Shown here: positions 48,332-57,239 of the stretch, piece by piece
Numbering within the stretch: the first letter of the stretch is position 1
Layout of the letters: each line of letters starts with the position of its first letter
Notes under the pieces: generated by a model
Database searches by the model: none
The model's input: only the letters and a program-made list of their open reading frames with translations
What the model was told of the DNA's origin: nothing
Position numbers and translations under genes: made by a program
NCBI GenBank assembly: GCA_910577275.1
Contig: CAJTMW010000003.1
Span: forward strand, 1 to 64,000
Origin: an uncultured Lachnospiraceae bacterium
Lineage (GTDB): Bacteria; Bacillota; Clostridia; Lachnospirales; Lachnospiraceae
DNA: 64,000 nt
Direction: 5' to 3'

Positions 48332-49245
48332 TCCGGCGTAAAACCGTTTTTACGGGGGAGGAAAGAAAGCTGCAGCTCTTCAAAAAAGAGTCCGGCGGCT
48401 GCGCTTTCCTCCCTTTCCATATAATAAACATATTCATTGAAACAGCATACTTCGTTGGCGATTCTGGAAAGATAAATTTCCCCGGAAGCCAGGGCGCGGG
48501 CATGGCGGGGGATAATTGCAACGCCCTTTTGGACGGAGACAAGAAACAATGCGGTGGCAAGGTTGGGAACCTGAATGCAGGTTGCGGTTTTGTGGGTGTA
48601 CTTTTGAACCAGCAGCCAGTTTTTGGCATAGGGGCCGAACAACTCATGGGCAAAAGGGACGAGAATTGTTTCGCCGGCAAGCTCCCGCAGATAAATCTGA
48701 GGCTTTGAGAGCAGGCGGTGGCCGGAGGAAAAGGCGGCATAGGTGTCATGGCGCTCAAGCAAAAACTGGCGGGCGCCGGAGGGGAGATTTGCGTATTCGC
48801 AGGGAGTAAACACAAAATCAAAAGCGGGATTTTCCAGAACCGATTCCGGTGTGCCTTCCGATTTCACTTCAAAATGAACATAAATATCAGGATAACGCTC
48901 CGAAAAATACCGGACAAAAGCCTGCAGACGGGGGGAACAGGCAATTTCCGGGGCGCAGGCAATGCGGACGCGGCCTTTGGACGGAAGGGAGCCGGTTCTT
49001 GCCAGATGAACGGCGGCATTGCATTTGTCAAGAAGCGATTCCGCTTTCCGGGCAAGGAGATGTCCGGCCGGCGTCAGGGAGACGTTGTGGGTGGTGCGAA
49101 AAAACAGGATGGTATTTAATTCCTGTTCCATTTCCAGAATGTGCCTGGAAAGCACGGACTGGGAGATGTACAGCGCGTCGGCGGCTCTGCTGTAATTTAA
49201 AGTTCTGGAAAGTACAAGAAATTCATAAAGCTGTTCTGTTTTCAT
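48328..49245 (-). CDS. LysR family transcriptional regulator
   Basis: A 305-residue LysR-type regulator. HTH: LYEFLVLSRTLNYSRAADAL and ISQSVLSRHILEMEQEL, then LFFRTTHNVSLTPAGHLLA. The effector domain contains RVRIACAPEIACSPRLQAFVRYF, ERHDTYAAFSSGHRLLSKP and KGVAIIPRHARALASGEI. The start overlaps the end of the second LysR gene by 23 bases, so the two are one unit read away from the ubiD gene. It is convergent with the esterase fusion. Likely targets are the ABC/hydrolase operon or the phenolic-acid locus. Confidence 0.88.
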   Translation of the reverse strand: MKTEQLYEFLVLSRTLNYSRAADALYISQSVLSRHILEMEQELNTILFFRTTHNVSLTPAGHLLARKAESLLDKCNAAVHLARTGSLPSKGRVRIACAPEIACSPRLQAFVRYFSERYPDIYVHFEVKSEGTPESVLENPAFDFVFTPCEYANLPSGARQFLLERHDTYAAFSSGHRLLSKPQIYLRELAGETILVPFAHELFGPYAKNWLLVQKYTHKTATCIQVPNLATALFLVSVQKGVAIIPRHARALASGEIYLSRIANEVCCFNEYVYYMEREESAAAGLFFEELQLSFLPRKNGFTPD

Positions 49246-50203
49246 ATCCAAAGGCTTCCTTTATATATTGTTTAAAATGCTTAACAAAGAATAGTACATC
49301 GGGATTGTCCGGTTTTTTTCTGAAAAACAGGGTCTCAACTGCCGGGCGGGAAATATCCGTTAACGGAATATGGGCGGAATCCGGCAAATTTTCCGGCAGG
49401 GGCATGGGGGAGAGGAAAACGCCTTTTCCCACAGCCACAAGGGCTTGCGCAAGAGCCAGCGACGAACAGCCCTCATAAACCGAGTGGGTAATGCCCGACG
49501 CATTTAAGTTTGCCAGCTGAAAATCCCTGAAAACGGCGTCCTTTGTGGGAGGATAAAGAATAAAGCATTCGCCGGCAAGCTCTTTCAGGGACAGGCTTCC
49601 TTTGGAGGACAGCCTGTGGCCGGGCGGGAGCAATACCTGCGGCCGGGCGGGGGAAACGGCATAGTGTGAAATTTCTTCCCGGCTGGACAGACTCCCGTAT
49701 GCGGCAGAAGCGGCGTAAGCTGCGGTATCAGCCTGACTCAAGGCTTCTGGGCGGCGGCTTAAAACCGGCGCAAAGTAAAGGTCAATCTGCCCGGATAAAA
49801 GCGCTTCATAAGGATGGCAGACAGTATCATCTAACAGTTCCGGCTGCAGGCCGGGGCTCTGTGCATCCAAAAGGGCGAGAACAGCGGTAAGGTAAAATGG
49901 CATGATGCCGGCTGAGATGGCAATACGCAGGCGGCGGGCGGAGCCTTCTTTTGAGGAAAGGGCCTGTGTTATCTGGCAGTATTCAGAATGAATTTTGCAG
50001 GCGTCTTCGTAGAACAGGGCGCCTTTGGGGGTAAGGGACAGCGCATTGCGTTTTCTCTCAAAGAGGGGGACGCCGAGAGAAGCTTCAAAGCTGCACAACC
50101 TTGCGTTTAAGGTGGCGGGGGCAATATGGAGCGTTTCGGCTGCCTTTTTGATGCTCCGGCAGCGGGCAGCGGTGAGGAATTCGTTCAAACGGTTGAGATT
50201 CAT
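49223..50203 (-). CDS. LysR family transcriptional regulator, divergent from ubiD
   Basis: A 326-residue LysR-type regulator. HTH: LNEFLTAARCRSIKKAAETL and APATLNARLCSFEASLGVPLF, then RNALSLTPKGALFYED. The effector domain includes RRLRIAISAGIMPFYLTAVL, VLLPPGHRLSSKGSLSLKEL and VAVGKGVFLSPMPLPENL. It is transcribed away from the UbiD gene across a 341-base spacer that contains a LysR-style palindrome, the classical arrangement for a regulator of the divergent operon. In lactobacilli a LysR protein controls tannase and gallate genes, which fits this context by analogy only. Confidence 0.88.
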   Translation of the reverse strand: MNLNRLNEFLTAARCRSIKKAAETLHIAPATLNARLCSFEASLGVPLFERKRNALSLTPKGALFYEDACKIHSEYCQITQALSSKEGSARRLRIAISAGIMPFYLTAVLALLDAQSPGLQPELLDDTVCHPYEALLSGQIDLYFAPVLSRRPEALSQADTAAYAASAAYGSLSSREEISHYAVSPARPQVLLPPGHRLSSKGSLSLKELAGECFILYPPTKDAVFRDFQLANLNASGITHSVYEGCSSLALAQALVAVGKGVFLSPMPLPENLPDSAHIPLTDISRPAVETLFFRKKPDNPDVLFFVKHFKQYIKEAFGYENRTAL

Positions 50204-50467
50204 GGTGGGTGTCCTTTATTAATAAAATGGAATAATAAAAGTTTACTGATTCGGGAGACGGACGTCAAGAGAAATGCGGAGAAAGGCACAAAAATTCTTT
50301 TATATCTGCGGGAAATCAGAAAGATTACCGCCTGTCACAGACCTGGGGATTCTGCGGAAATCAGCCGGCGTATAGCAGATTTATTAAAAAAACAGAATAA
50401 CAGGATTCGCTCAGGGGCTTCAATTTATTCCGGCAGATGCTAAACTGAGAATATCAGATGGCTGGAA

Positions 50468-50486
50468 GTATGTTGTTGCGACATAC
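50468..50486 (+). promoter_or_regulatory. LysR-type operator candidate upstream of ubiD
   Basis: GTATGT (50468-50473) and ACATAC (50481-50486) are perfect inverted arms around seven bases, giving the T-N11-A form usual for LysR proteins, 58 bases before the ubiD start. The rest of the spacer (50204-50467) holds no gene I can support. Confidence 0.6.
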
Positions 50487-50544
50487 AGGTAAAGCGCAAA
50501 TATAAGAGCGGTTTTGAGGAAGGCGATGCAGGAAAGGAGGCAGT

Positions 50545-52035
50545 ATGGATAACAGAACGGAAATTTTGGATTTGCGAACGGCGCTTTCGGTGCTCAGGAG
50601 CCTGAAAGGACAGTTAATAGAGACGGATGTGGAGGTAAACCCGGAGGCGGAGCTTGCGGGGGTTTACCGGTATGTGGGAGCCGGAGGGACGGTCATGCGT
50701 CCGACGAATGTGAACGGTCCGGCAATGATTTTCAAAAATGTGCTGGGGCATCCGAATGCAAGTATTGTGACAGGACTCCTTGCCAGCAGGGAGCGCGTGG
50801 GGATTTTGCTGGGCTGCGAAAAGGAGAAGCTGGGGAAATTATTGTGCGAGTGCGCGCTAAATCCGGTGATGCCGGTTGTCACGGAACAGCCTGCGCCCTG
50901 TCAGGAGATGATATACCGGGCGGAGGATGAGGGCTTTGACCTTTTTAAGCTGATTCCGGCGCCCACCAATACGCCGGTGGACGCAGGGCCTTATATCACT
51001 ATGGGGATGTGTTACGCCACTCATCCCGACACGGGCTTATCCGATGTGACGATTCACCGCATGTGCATTCAGTCAAAGGATGAGCTGTCGATTTTTCTGC
51101 AGCCGGGGAGCCGTCATATCGGAGCGATGGCGGAGAGGGCGACAGAGCTTGGAAGGCCCTTGCCCATTTCTGTTTCCATCGGAGTGGACCCGGCCATAGA
51201 AATCGGTTCCTGCTTTGAGCCGCCCACCACGCCTTTAGGGTACAACGAACTGGCGATAGCGGGGGCAATCCGCCGGCAGCCGGTAAAGCTGCATAAATGC
51301 GTGTCCATAGAAGAAAATGCCATCGCAAACGCGGAATATGTGATAGAGGGCGAGATTGTTCCGGGGGTGAAGGTGACGGAGGATAAAAATTCCCATACAG
51401 GTTTCGCTATGCCGGAGTTTCCGGGATATAACGGAAGGGCGTCAAAGGAATGCTGGCTGATTAAGGTAAAAGCCGTCACCACCAGAAAAAATCCCATCAT
51501 GCAGACGGTAATCGGCCCTTCGGAGGAGCATGTGAATCTGGCGGGGATTCCCACGGAAGCCAGCATTTACCATATGATAGACAAGGCGCTTCCGGGGAAG
51601 GTGACCAATGTCTACGCGCACCCGTCGGGAGGCGGCAAGTACATGGCGGTCTTACAGTGCAGAAAAGAGGTGCACACAGACGAGGGGAAGCAGCGGCAGG
51701 CGGCGCTTTTGGCTTTTTCCGCTTTCCCGGAGTTAAAGCACGTGATTTTAGTGGACGAGGACGTGGACATCTTTGACAGCCGGGACGTGCTGTGGGCGAT
51801 GAACACCCGATTCCAGGGGGACAGGGATATTATCACCATACCGGGGGTGCGGTGCCATCCCTTAGACCCCAGCTCCGCGCCGGAGTATTCGCCCTCCATA
51901 CAGGATGTGGGAATCAGCTGTAAGACGATTTTTGACTGCACGGTTCCTTTTCACCTGAAAGAGCGTTTTGTCAGGGCAAGGTTTATGGAGGCGGATTTGG
52001 GGAAATTTTTTGCGCCTGACGGAAGCGTTAGATAG
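50545..52035 (+). CDS. UbiD family non-oxidative decarboxylase (gallate decarboxylase LpdC-like)
   Basis: A 496-residue prenylated-FMN-dependent decarboxylase. Typical UbiD segments are the N-terminal LDLRTALSVLRSLKGQLIET, VTIHRMCIQSKDELSIFLQPGSRH (arginine and co-factor loop), SIGVDPAIEIGSCFEPPTTP, then AEYVIEGEIVPGVKVTEDKN with the conserved E-G-E glutamates, and MPEFPGYNG. ALPGKVTNVYAHPSGGGKYM and FDSRDVLWAMNTRFQGDRDI complete the fold. It is followed by UbiX- and LpdD-like genes and a tannase, so gallate (3,4,5-trihydroxybenzoate) to pyrogallol is the best guess; other hydroxybenzoates are possible. AAAGGAGG lies upstream. Confidence 0.87.
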   Translation: MDNRTEILDLRTALSVLRSLKGQLIETDVEVNPEAELAGVYRYVGAGGTVMRPTNVNGPAMIFKNVLGHPNASIVTGLLASRERVGILLGCEKEKLGKLLCECALNPVMPVVTEQPAPCQEMIYRAEDEGFDLFKLIPAPTNTPVDAGPYITMGMCYATHPDTGLSDVTIHRMCIQSKDELSIFLQPGSRHIGAMAERATELGRPLPISVSIGVDPAIEIGSCFEPPTTPLGYNELAIAGAIRRQPVKLHKCVSIEENAIANAEYVIEGEIVPGVKVTEDKNSHTGFAMPEFPGYNGRASKECWLIKVKAVTTRKNPIMQTVIGPSEEHVNLAGIPTEASIYHMIDKALPGKVTNVYAHPSGGGKYMAVLQCRKEVHTDEGKQRQAALLAFSAFPELKHVILVDEDVDIFDSRDVLWAMNTRFQGDRDIITIPGVRCHPLDPSSAPEYSPSIQDVGISCKTIFDCTVPFHLKERFVRARFMEADLGKFFAPDGSVR

Positions 52036-52050
52036 CAGAGGAGGTCGGAA

Positions 52051-52626
52051 ATGAAGAGACGGCTGGTGATTGGGATAAGCGGCGCATCCGGCGCGCCGAT
52101 AGCGGTGGAGGTGCTGCGGCAGCTACGGCAGGCGTCCGTCTTTGAGGTTCATTTGATTGTCACCGGAGGGGCGGAAATGACGCTGAGGCAGGAAACGGGG
52201 ATGGCGGTTTCGGATATCAGGGGCCTTGCGGATGTTTTTCATGAAAACAGCGATATCGGGGCGGGGCCGGCCTCCGGGAGCTTTCTGACAGAGGGGATGA
52301 TTATTGTCCCCTGCTCGATGAAGACGGTTGCGGGGATTGTGTCCGGGTACAGTGAAAATCTGCTCCTGCGGGCGGCGGACGTGACGCTGAAAGAAAGGCG
52401 GAAACTGGTGCTGGCAGCGAGGGAGTCGCCTCTTAGCACGGTGCATCTGCGAAATCTGCTGGAGCTTAGCCGGATGGGGGGAATGATTGTGCCGCCGATG
52501 CTGAGCTATTACCAGCACCCGAAAACCATTGAGGACTGCACGGAGATGCTGGCCCGGAGAATGCTGCGGCAGTTTTTGCCGGAGGAGGGATTTCCCGAAT
52601 GGGAGGGTATGAATGAAAACCGTTAA
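52051..52626 (+). CDS. UbiX family flavin prenyltransferase (LpdB/BsdB-like)
   Basis: A 191-residue flavoprotein that attaches a dimethylallyl group to FMN to form the prenylated cofactor required by UbiD enzymes. FMN loop: VIGISGASGAPIAVEVLRQL (residues 6-25). IIVPCSMKTVAGIVSGYSENLLLRAADV (about 89-116) and ARESPLSTVHLRNLLELSRMG (about 129-149) are the usual prenyl-phosphate and flavin regions, followed by IVPPMLSYYQHP. It starts 15 bases after the decarboxylase gene, with GGAGG nearby, so the cofactor maker is co-expressed with its client. Confidence 0.93.
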   Translation: MKRRLVIGISGASGAPIAVEVLRQLRQASVFEVHLIVTGGAEMTLRQETGMAVSDIRGLADVFHENSDIGAGPASGSFLTEGMIIVPCSMKTVAGIVSGYSENLLLRAADVTLKERRKLVLAARESPLSTVHLRNLLELSRMGGMIVPPMLSYYQHPKTIEDCTEMLARRMLRQFLPEEGFPEWEGMNENR

Positions 52627-52644
52627 AGCGGCGGGGAGGAATAG

Positions 52645-53010
52645 ATGTACAGGTGTAATGAGATTGTGATTTTAAACCGCCGGGTGGCGATTGCCGTTTA
52701 CCGGACAAAAGAAGGGATTAATGTCCTGATAGAAGGCGGCGACAAGGGGCATATCGGCGCGGTCGCCGTTGCAAGGGGCGGGGAAATCGTGGAGAGCGTT
52801 TGTTTTCCGGGACACAGGGAGGATATTGTCTGCGAAAGCTGGGCGAAGGAAATCAGCGGGCTCGTTCCGGGACCGGCGGTGGTGGAGGCCGGAATCCATT
52901 ACGATGGAATTACAAAGGAGCAGATAGAGGAAGTGATGGAGGTATTGACGGCACAGCGGAAGGTGCTGATGGAGGAACTGCGGAGGAATCAGGAACAGGG
53001 CTTGAAGTAA
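52645..53010 (+). CDS. LpdD-like protein (prenylated-flavin chaperone family)
   Basis: A 121-residue protein similar to the third subunit of gallate/hydroxybenzoate decarboxylase operons (LpdD type). Recognised pieces are VAIAVYRTKEGINVLIEGGDKGHIGAVAVARGG, in which G-G-D-x-x-H-I-G-A is the family core, then WAKEISGLVPGPAVVEAGIHYDGITKEQIEEVM. A cofactor-handling role for the family has been proposed. Its place after UbiD and UbiX genes is the main support. A charged helix ends the protein. Confidence 0.75.
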   Translation: MYRCNEIVILNRRVAIAVYRTKEGINVLIEGGDKGHIGAVAVARGGEIVESVCFPGHREDIVCESWAKEISGLVPGPAVVEAGIHYDGITKEQIEEVMEVLTAQRKVLMEELRRNQEQGLK

Positions 53011-53067
53011 GCGGAAGATGTGAGAGAAAAGGAAAAACAGAGAAAGCTGTAGAAAGGATTGATAAGG

Positions 53068-54669
53068 ATGAAGGAAGAAATTCACGTAACAAACAAAACA
53101 ATGGAGCTGCAGGATTGTAAGGGCGACTGGTTTTTTAATGAAAAGCACGGCTGCTGGTGCCTTGAGGATATCTTATACACGGAAAAAGCCCTGGCGTCGG
53201 AATTCCAGAGGCTGAGCATTTACGTACCGGCGGAGTATATGAAGGAAAAGGGAGAGATTGACAGGGAGGGCAGACGCAAGGGCTATACGGCGGCTACGGC
53301 TCCGGTGATTTTACAGAACAATTCCGCAGGTTATATGCAGATGCCCCACCTGCGGCTGGACGAACCGAGGTGTAATGCGGGACAGTACCTTGACAGAGGC
53401 TTTGTCCTTGTGACCTGCGGAAACAGGGGAAGCGAGTCTGTGGATGAAAAAGGAAACTGGTGCGGCAAGTCCCCGGCGAATCTGGTGGATTTAAAGACAG
53501 TGATTCGCTTTCTGCGCCATAATATGGCAGGCATTCCCGGGGATTTGAACCGCATAATTTCCGTGGGAACAAGCGCCGGAGGCGCAATGTCCACGCTCCT
53601 TGGCATCACAGGGAATCATAAGGATTTCCTGCCGTATCTTGAAGAAAACGGAGCCTTTATGGAGGAGAGGGACGATGTGTTTGCCTCTCAGATTTATTGT
53701 CCCATTGTTGACCTTGAACATGCGGATTTGGCCTATGAGTGGATGTTTGCCGCGGATAAGGAAAATGAAAGCTCACATGCAGGACCGGCGGGAGTGATGA
53801 CGCCTTTTCGGGAGGCGCTTTCCGCAAAGCTAAAGGAGCGGTATATTACCTATTTTAACAGCCTTAACCTTGTAAATCCGGTGGGGAACCGGTGGGATGG
53901 CGCAGAGGCGGAGGCGGGCTTAGATGAAATTTTGAGGCTCGGCAGCGACGGAAGAAGCGGCAGCGGCTATGAGTATCTGATGAAGCTTTTAAACGAGTCA
54001 GCCACCACCTATTTAAGCAGGCTGGAAGCAGGGACGCTGGAAGAGAGCTTTTCCGTAGAAGATTATCTGGCGGGGAATTATGAACATCAGGTTCCGGCGC
54101 CCATGATGGCAGCTCCGGTGAAGGATAAGAGGAAATGGCTGTCGTGGGATGGAAGCAGAGCCGTTATCACGTCGCTGGACGATTATATTTTGAATTACCG
54201 CAGAAGAATGAAGCCCTGCACTTCCTTTGACACACTGGGGATGGACAGCGGGGAAAACAGGGTGTTCGGCGACGGGGATAAGCCTTTTATGCATTTTAAC
54301 CCGGAAATCGGGGAAGCAATCGGGGAGCTTGCAGAAGAATTTCCGGGAGAGTTTTCGGAGGAATGCGGGAAGTATTATGAGGCTTATATGGCGGCAAAGG
54401 GAGATAAGAAGCTGGAACGGCGTGTGGCGCTTTTTAATCCTCTCAATTACATAGAAGCCGGGGACAGCGCGGATGCTGCCAGGCATTTCCGCATACGGGT
54501 CGGCGCTTACGACGCGGACACCTCTTTGACAATCAGCATGACATTGGCGCTAAAGCTGGCAATGGCCGGGCACGAGGTTGACTATGCGCTGGTATGGGAC
54601 AAGCCGCATTGCGACGCGGACTATCCCGGGGAGCTGTGCGATTGGGTGGAGAAAATCTGCGGGCAGTAG
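53068..54669 (+). CDS. Tannase-like serine esterase
   Basis: A 533-residue alpha/beta-hydrolase of the bacterial tannase family, which splits galloyl esters to gallate. The ATG at 53068 is favoured over a TTG at 53059. The tannase segments TAPVILQNNSAGYMQMP and VTCGNRGSES precede the nucleophile S169 in VGTSAGGAMSTLLG. Later come YCPIVDLEHADLAYEWMF, VGAYDADTS with D482 and WDKPHCDADYPGELCDW with H514; the 32-residue D-H spacing matches L. plantarum tannase (D419, H451). No signal peptide, so galloyl esters must enter the cell first. It follows ubiD-ubiX-lpdD by 57 bases, linking ester cleavage to decarboxylation. Confidence 0.83.
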   Translation: MKEEIHVTNKTMELQDCKGDWFFNEKHGCWCLEDILYTEKALASEFQRLSIYVPAEYMKEKGEIDREGRRKGYTAATAPVILQNNSAGYMQMPHLRLDEPRCNAGQYLDRGFVLVTCGNRGSESVDEKGNWCGKSPANLVDLKTVIRFLRHNMAGIPGDLNRIISVGTSAGGAMSTLLGITGNHKDFLPYLEENGAFMEERDDVFASQIYCPIVDLEHADLAYEWMFAADKENESSHAGPAGVMTPFREALSAKLKERYITYFNSLNLVNPVGNRWDGAEAEAGLDEILRLGSDGRSGSGYEYLMKLLNESATTYLSRLEAGTLEESFSVEDYLAGNYEHQVPAPMMAAPVKDKRKWLSWDGSRAVITSLDDYILNYRRRMKPCTSFDTLGMDSGENRVFGDGDKPFMHFNPEIGEAIGELAEEFPGEFSEECGKYYEAYMAAKGDKKLERRVALFNPLNYIEAGDSADAARHFRIRVGAYDADTSLTISMTLALKLAMAGHEVDYALVWDKPHCDADYPGELCDWVEKICGQ

Positions 54670-54686
54670 AAACAAGGAGGGCTGTT

Positions 54687-56297
54687 TTGAATTACAGAGT
54701 GATAATCGCGGACGATGAAACGAAAATACTGCAGCTTATCCGGCTGCTCGGGAAGTGGGACGAGTATGGGATTGAGATTGTGGACGAATGCCATGACGGG
54801 CGCGCGACGCTGGAGAGCATTAAAAGAAATCGGCCGGACTTTGTGATTTCAGATATCAAAATGCCGGAGCTGGACGGGATTGAGCTGATTAAGGAGGTAA
54901 AGGAAGCCGGGATAGACTGCCTTTTTATCCTGCTGAGCGGCTACCGGCATTTTGAGTATGCCAGGAGCGCCATTGCGCTGAATGTGGTGGACTATCTGCT
55001 AAAGCCCATAGACGAGGAACAGCTAAACCACACTTTGGAGAGAGTGTGCCTGCAGTTGAAAAAAAGCAGGGAGGAGAGACGGAACATGGAGTCTCTTCAA
55101 AATCTGCAGAAAAGGCAGCAGTATAAGGAAAAAATGGAGGTTTTCTGGGAGCGGCTGACGGAAGCCGGGAGCCCGGAGGAAGTACTGCCCCATGCCTATA
55201 CGCCGCATCAGTGCAATGAGGAGTACGGCACAGAGTTTTCCAGAGAGTGCTGGCAGATAATTATGATTTCCACAAATATAAGCGGGATTCTGGAACAGGG
55301 AGCCTCTTTGTTTGAAGACACACTGGAAAAGTTTATTTCCAAATATCTGAAAGGCTGCGCCGTATGCTGCTATCATGTCACCTTCAGAGGCGGCATTATT
55401 ATTGCGAATTATGATGAGGAGGATAAAAAGAAGACGGAGGAAAATATTGCGGCCCTTTATTATGAAATCCGTGATTTGAGCGAAATATACGGGAAGTTCC
55501 GTCTGAATTTCGGGGTGAGCAGCGTAACAAAGGATATCAAAGGGCTGAAAAAGGCATTCCGGCAGGCGCAGGCGGCGGAGTGGGGAAGGCTTGTGACAAT
55601 GCAAAGCGGCCTGCTGTATTATTCGCAGATTTCCGGGTTAAAACGGATGGACGAGGGACGGATGTTTGGCTGGGAGGAACTGGAACGCCTGAAAAGCTGC
55701 GTCAAATATTTGCGGCGGGAGGAACTGAGCGACTGGTTTCAGACACTGTTTGAGCGGGCGCTTGGATGCGGTAATTTCGCGCCGGAGGACCTGGCGGGGA
55801 CTTTTTTCAGGCTTACGGGAAGTATCCTTGAAGCGCTCCCGGAGGAGGAGCGGAAGATGGAGGAAAAGTGGTACTATGCCTATCTGGAAGCGGCAAATTT
55901 TTCACAGGTGGTAAAAAATCTGCATCTGGCAGTAGACGGGTATATTGCGGAAAAGCAAAAACAGATTAAGCAAAAGAACAAAAAGCCTATAAGCGCGGCC
56001 GTCAGGTATATTCACGAAAATTATGCAAAGGCCATATCGCAGGACGAGGTGGCAAGAGCCAGCAATGTTTCCGGCACCTACTTAAGCAAGTTGTTTAAGG
56101 AAGAAATGGGAACCGGCTTTACCGAGTATGTGACGAAGGTACGTCTGGAGGAGGCGGAAAAGCTACTGGCGGATACGGCGCTGAGCATCAGGGAGATTGC
56201 GGCGGCGGTGGGCTACCCGGATGAAAAATACTTTTCCAGATTGTTTAAAAAGAGTACGGGGATAAAACCGTCGGAATATCGGAAGATTTACGGATAA
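54687..56297 (+). CDS. Two-component response regulator, AraC type (YesN-like)
   Basis: A 536-residue regulator. The TTG at 54687, with AAGGAGG six bases upstream, gives the proper receiver-domain start NYRVIIADDETKILQLI; an in-frame ATG-like start further back would overlap the tannase gene. The phosphorylated aspartate lies in RPDFVISDIKMPELDGIELI (about 50-69), and the conserved lysine in VDYLLKPIDEEQL. A long middle region (140-420) has no named domain. The C-terminal AraC pair of HTHs is seen in SAAVRYIHENYAKAISQDEVA, SGTYLSKLFKEEMGTGFTEY and IREIAAAVGYPDEKYFSRLF. It is 17 bases after the tannase gene and 12 before its kinase. Confidence 0.9.
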   Translation: MNYRVIIADDETKILQLIRLLGKWDEYGIEIVDECHDGRATLESIKRNRPDFVISDIKMPELDGIELIKEVKEAGIDCLFILLSGYRHFEYARSAIALNVVDYLLKPIDEEQLNHTLERVCLQLKKSREERRNMESLQNLQKRQQYKEKMEVFWERLTEAGSPEEVLPHAYTPHQCNEEYGTEFSRECWQIIMISTNISGILEQGASLFEDTLEKFISKYLKGCAVCCYHVTFRGGIIIANYDEEDKKKTEENIAALYYEIRDLSEIYGKFRLNFGVSSVTKDIKGLKKAFRQAQAAEWGRLVTMQSGLLYYSQISGLKRMDEGRMFGWEELERLKSCVKYLRREELSDWFQTLFERALGCGNFAPEDLAGTFFRLTGSILEALPEEERKMEEKWYYAYLEAANFSQVVKNLHLAVDGYIAEKQKQIKQKNKKPISAAVRYIHENYAKAISQDEVARASNVSGTYLSKLFKEEMGTGFTEYVTKVRLEEAEKLLADTALSIREIAAAVGYPDEKYFSRLFKKSTGIKPSEYRKIYG

Positions 56298-56309
56298 AAA
56301 GGAGCTGAT

Positions 56310-57239
56310 ATGAAAAAGGAAATTATTATTTCAATTTTGTCTTTCGGGGCGTCGTTTGCCGCATTTGCGGCAGGACCGGGGCAGGGAGATTCCGGCTTTT
56401 TCGGATGTGTATTCGGCGCAGGGGCGGTAATCCTGTCGGGCTATCTGATTTTGGCGCTGGGCAGGCAGAAACGGATAATGAATTTTTTGATTGAGGAGAA
56501 AAAGAAGGAAAAGCACAGGGTTATCTGGAGCGGGGAAGAAGAAAAACAACTGGAGCTGATAAAAAAGAGGATTGATTTGTATACACTTCAGGGGCAAATC
56601 AATCCTCATTTTTTATATAACACACTGGACAGCATCCGCAGCAAAGCCATGTTGGACGGTCAGGAGGAAATTGCCTCCATGACAAAGATACTTTCCCGTT
56701 TTTTCCGTTATTGTATTGGCAACGAGGAAAGCCTGGTACAGATTCGGGAAGAAATAAACCACGTCGGAGATTATTACCTGATTCAGAAGTTCCGGTTTGA
56801 GGAACGCTTTCATATGGAAATCTGCGCGGAATCAGAGGAAATTTATAATTATTTTATTCCCAGAATGACCTTACAGCCGCTGGTGGAAAACGCGATGATT
56901 CACGGGCTGGAAAAGGTGAGCAGGAAAGGACTCCTTAAAATAAAATTGGCGGCGACGGAAAAGAAAATTATGATTACTGTGTCGGACAACGGGGCCGGAA
57001 TGGATATTTTTCAGCTGGACGAGCTGAACGAGCGTATGAACCGGGGATTGATTACCGGCAGCAAAAAAGAAGGGCACAACAGTATAGCGGTAAGCAATGT
57101 CAATGCCCGGATTAAGATGACCTTCGGGGAGGAATTCGGGATATATTACCGGTCGATGGCAAACGAAGGGACGGACGCGGTAGTAATGATACCGAGAATC
57201 GACAGTTTTATGAGAGTCAAATACGAGGAAATGCAATGA
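56310..57239 (+). CDS. Sensor histidine kinase (LytS/YesM type) with a minimal membrane part
   Basis: A 309-residue kinase. Residues 1-55 form two short membrane helices with almost nothing between them, so there is no extracellular sensor domain; YesM-type kinases usually carry a large one. The catalytic part is complete: LQGQINPHFLYNTLDSIRSKA (about 92-112, phosphorylated H), then RMTLQPLVENAMIHGLEK (N box) and ITVSDNGAGMDIFQLDEL (G1 box), ending SNVNARIKMTFGEEFGI. It should phosphorylate the adjacent AraC-type regulator. The stop overlaps the start of a pseudo-ABC protein (ATGA), pointing to a common complex: input may come from that protein rather than from a ligand. Confidence 0.87.
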   Translation: MKKEIIISILSFGASFAAFAAGPGQGDSGFFGCVFGAGAVILSGYLILALGRQKRIMNFLIEEKKKEKHRVIWSGEEEKQLELIKKRIDLYTLQGQINPHFLYNTLDSIRSKAMLDGQEEIASMTKILSRFFRYCIGNEESLVQIREEINHVGDYYLIQKFRFEERFHMEICAESEEIYNYFIPRMTLQPLVENAMIHGLEKVSRKGLLKIKLAATEKKIMITVSDNGAGMDIFQLDELNERMNRGLITGSKKEGHNSIAVSNVNARIKMTFGEEFGIYYRSMANEGTDAVVMIPRIDSFMRVKYEEMQ

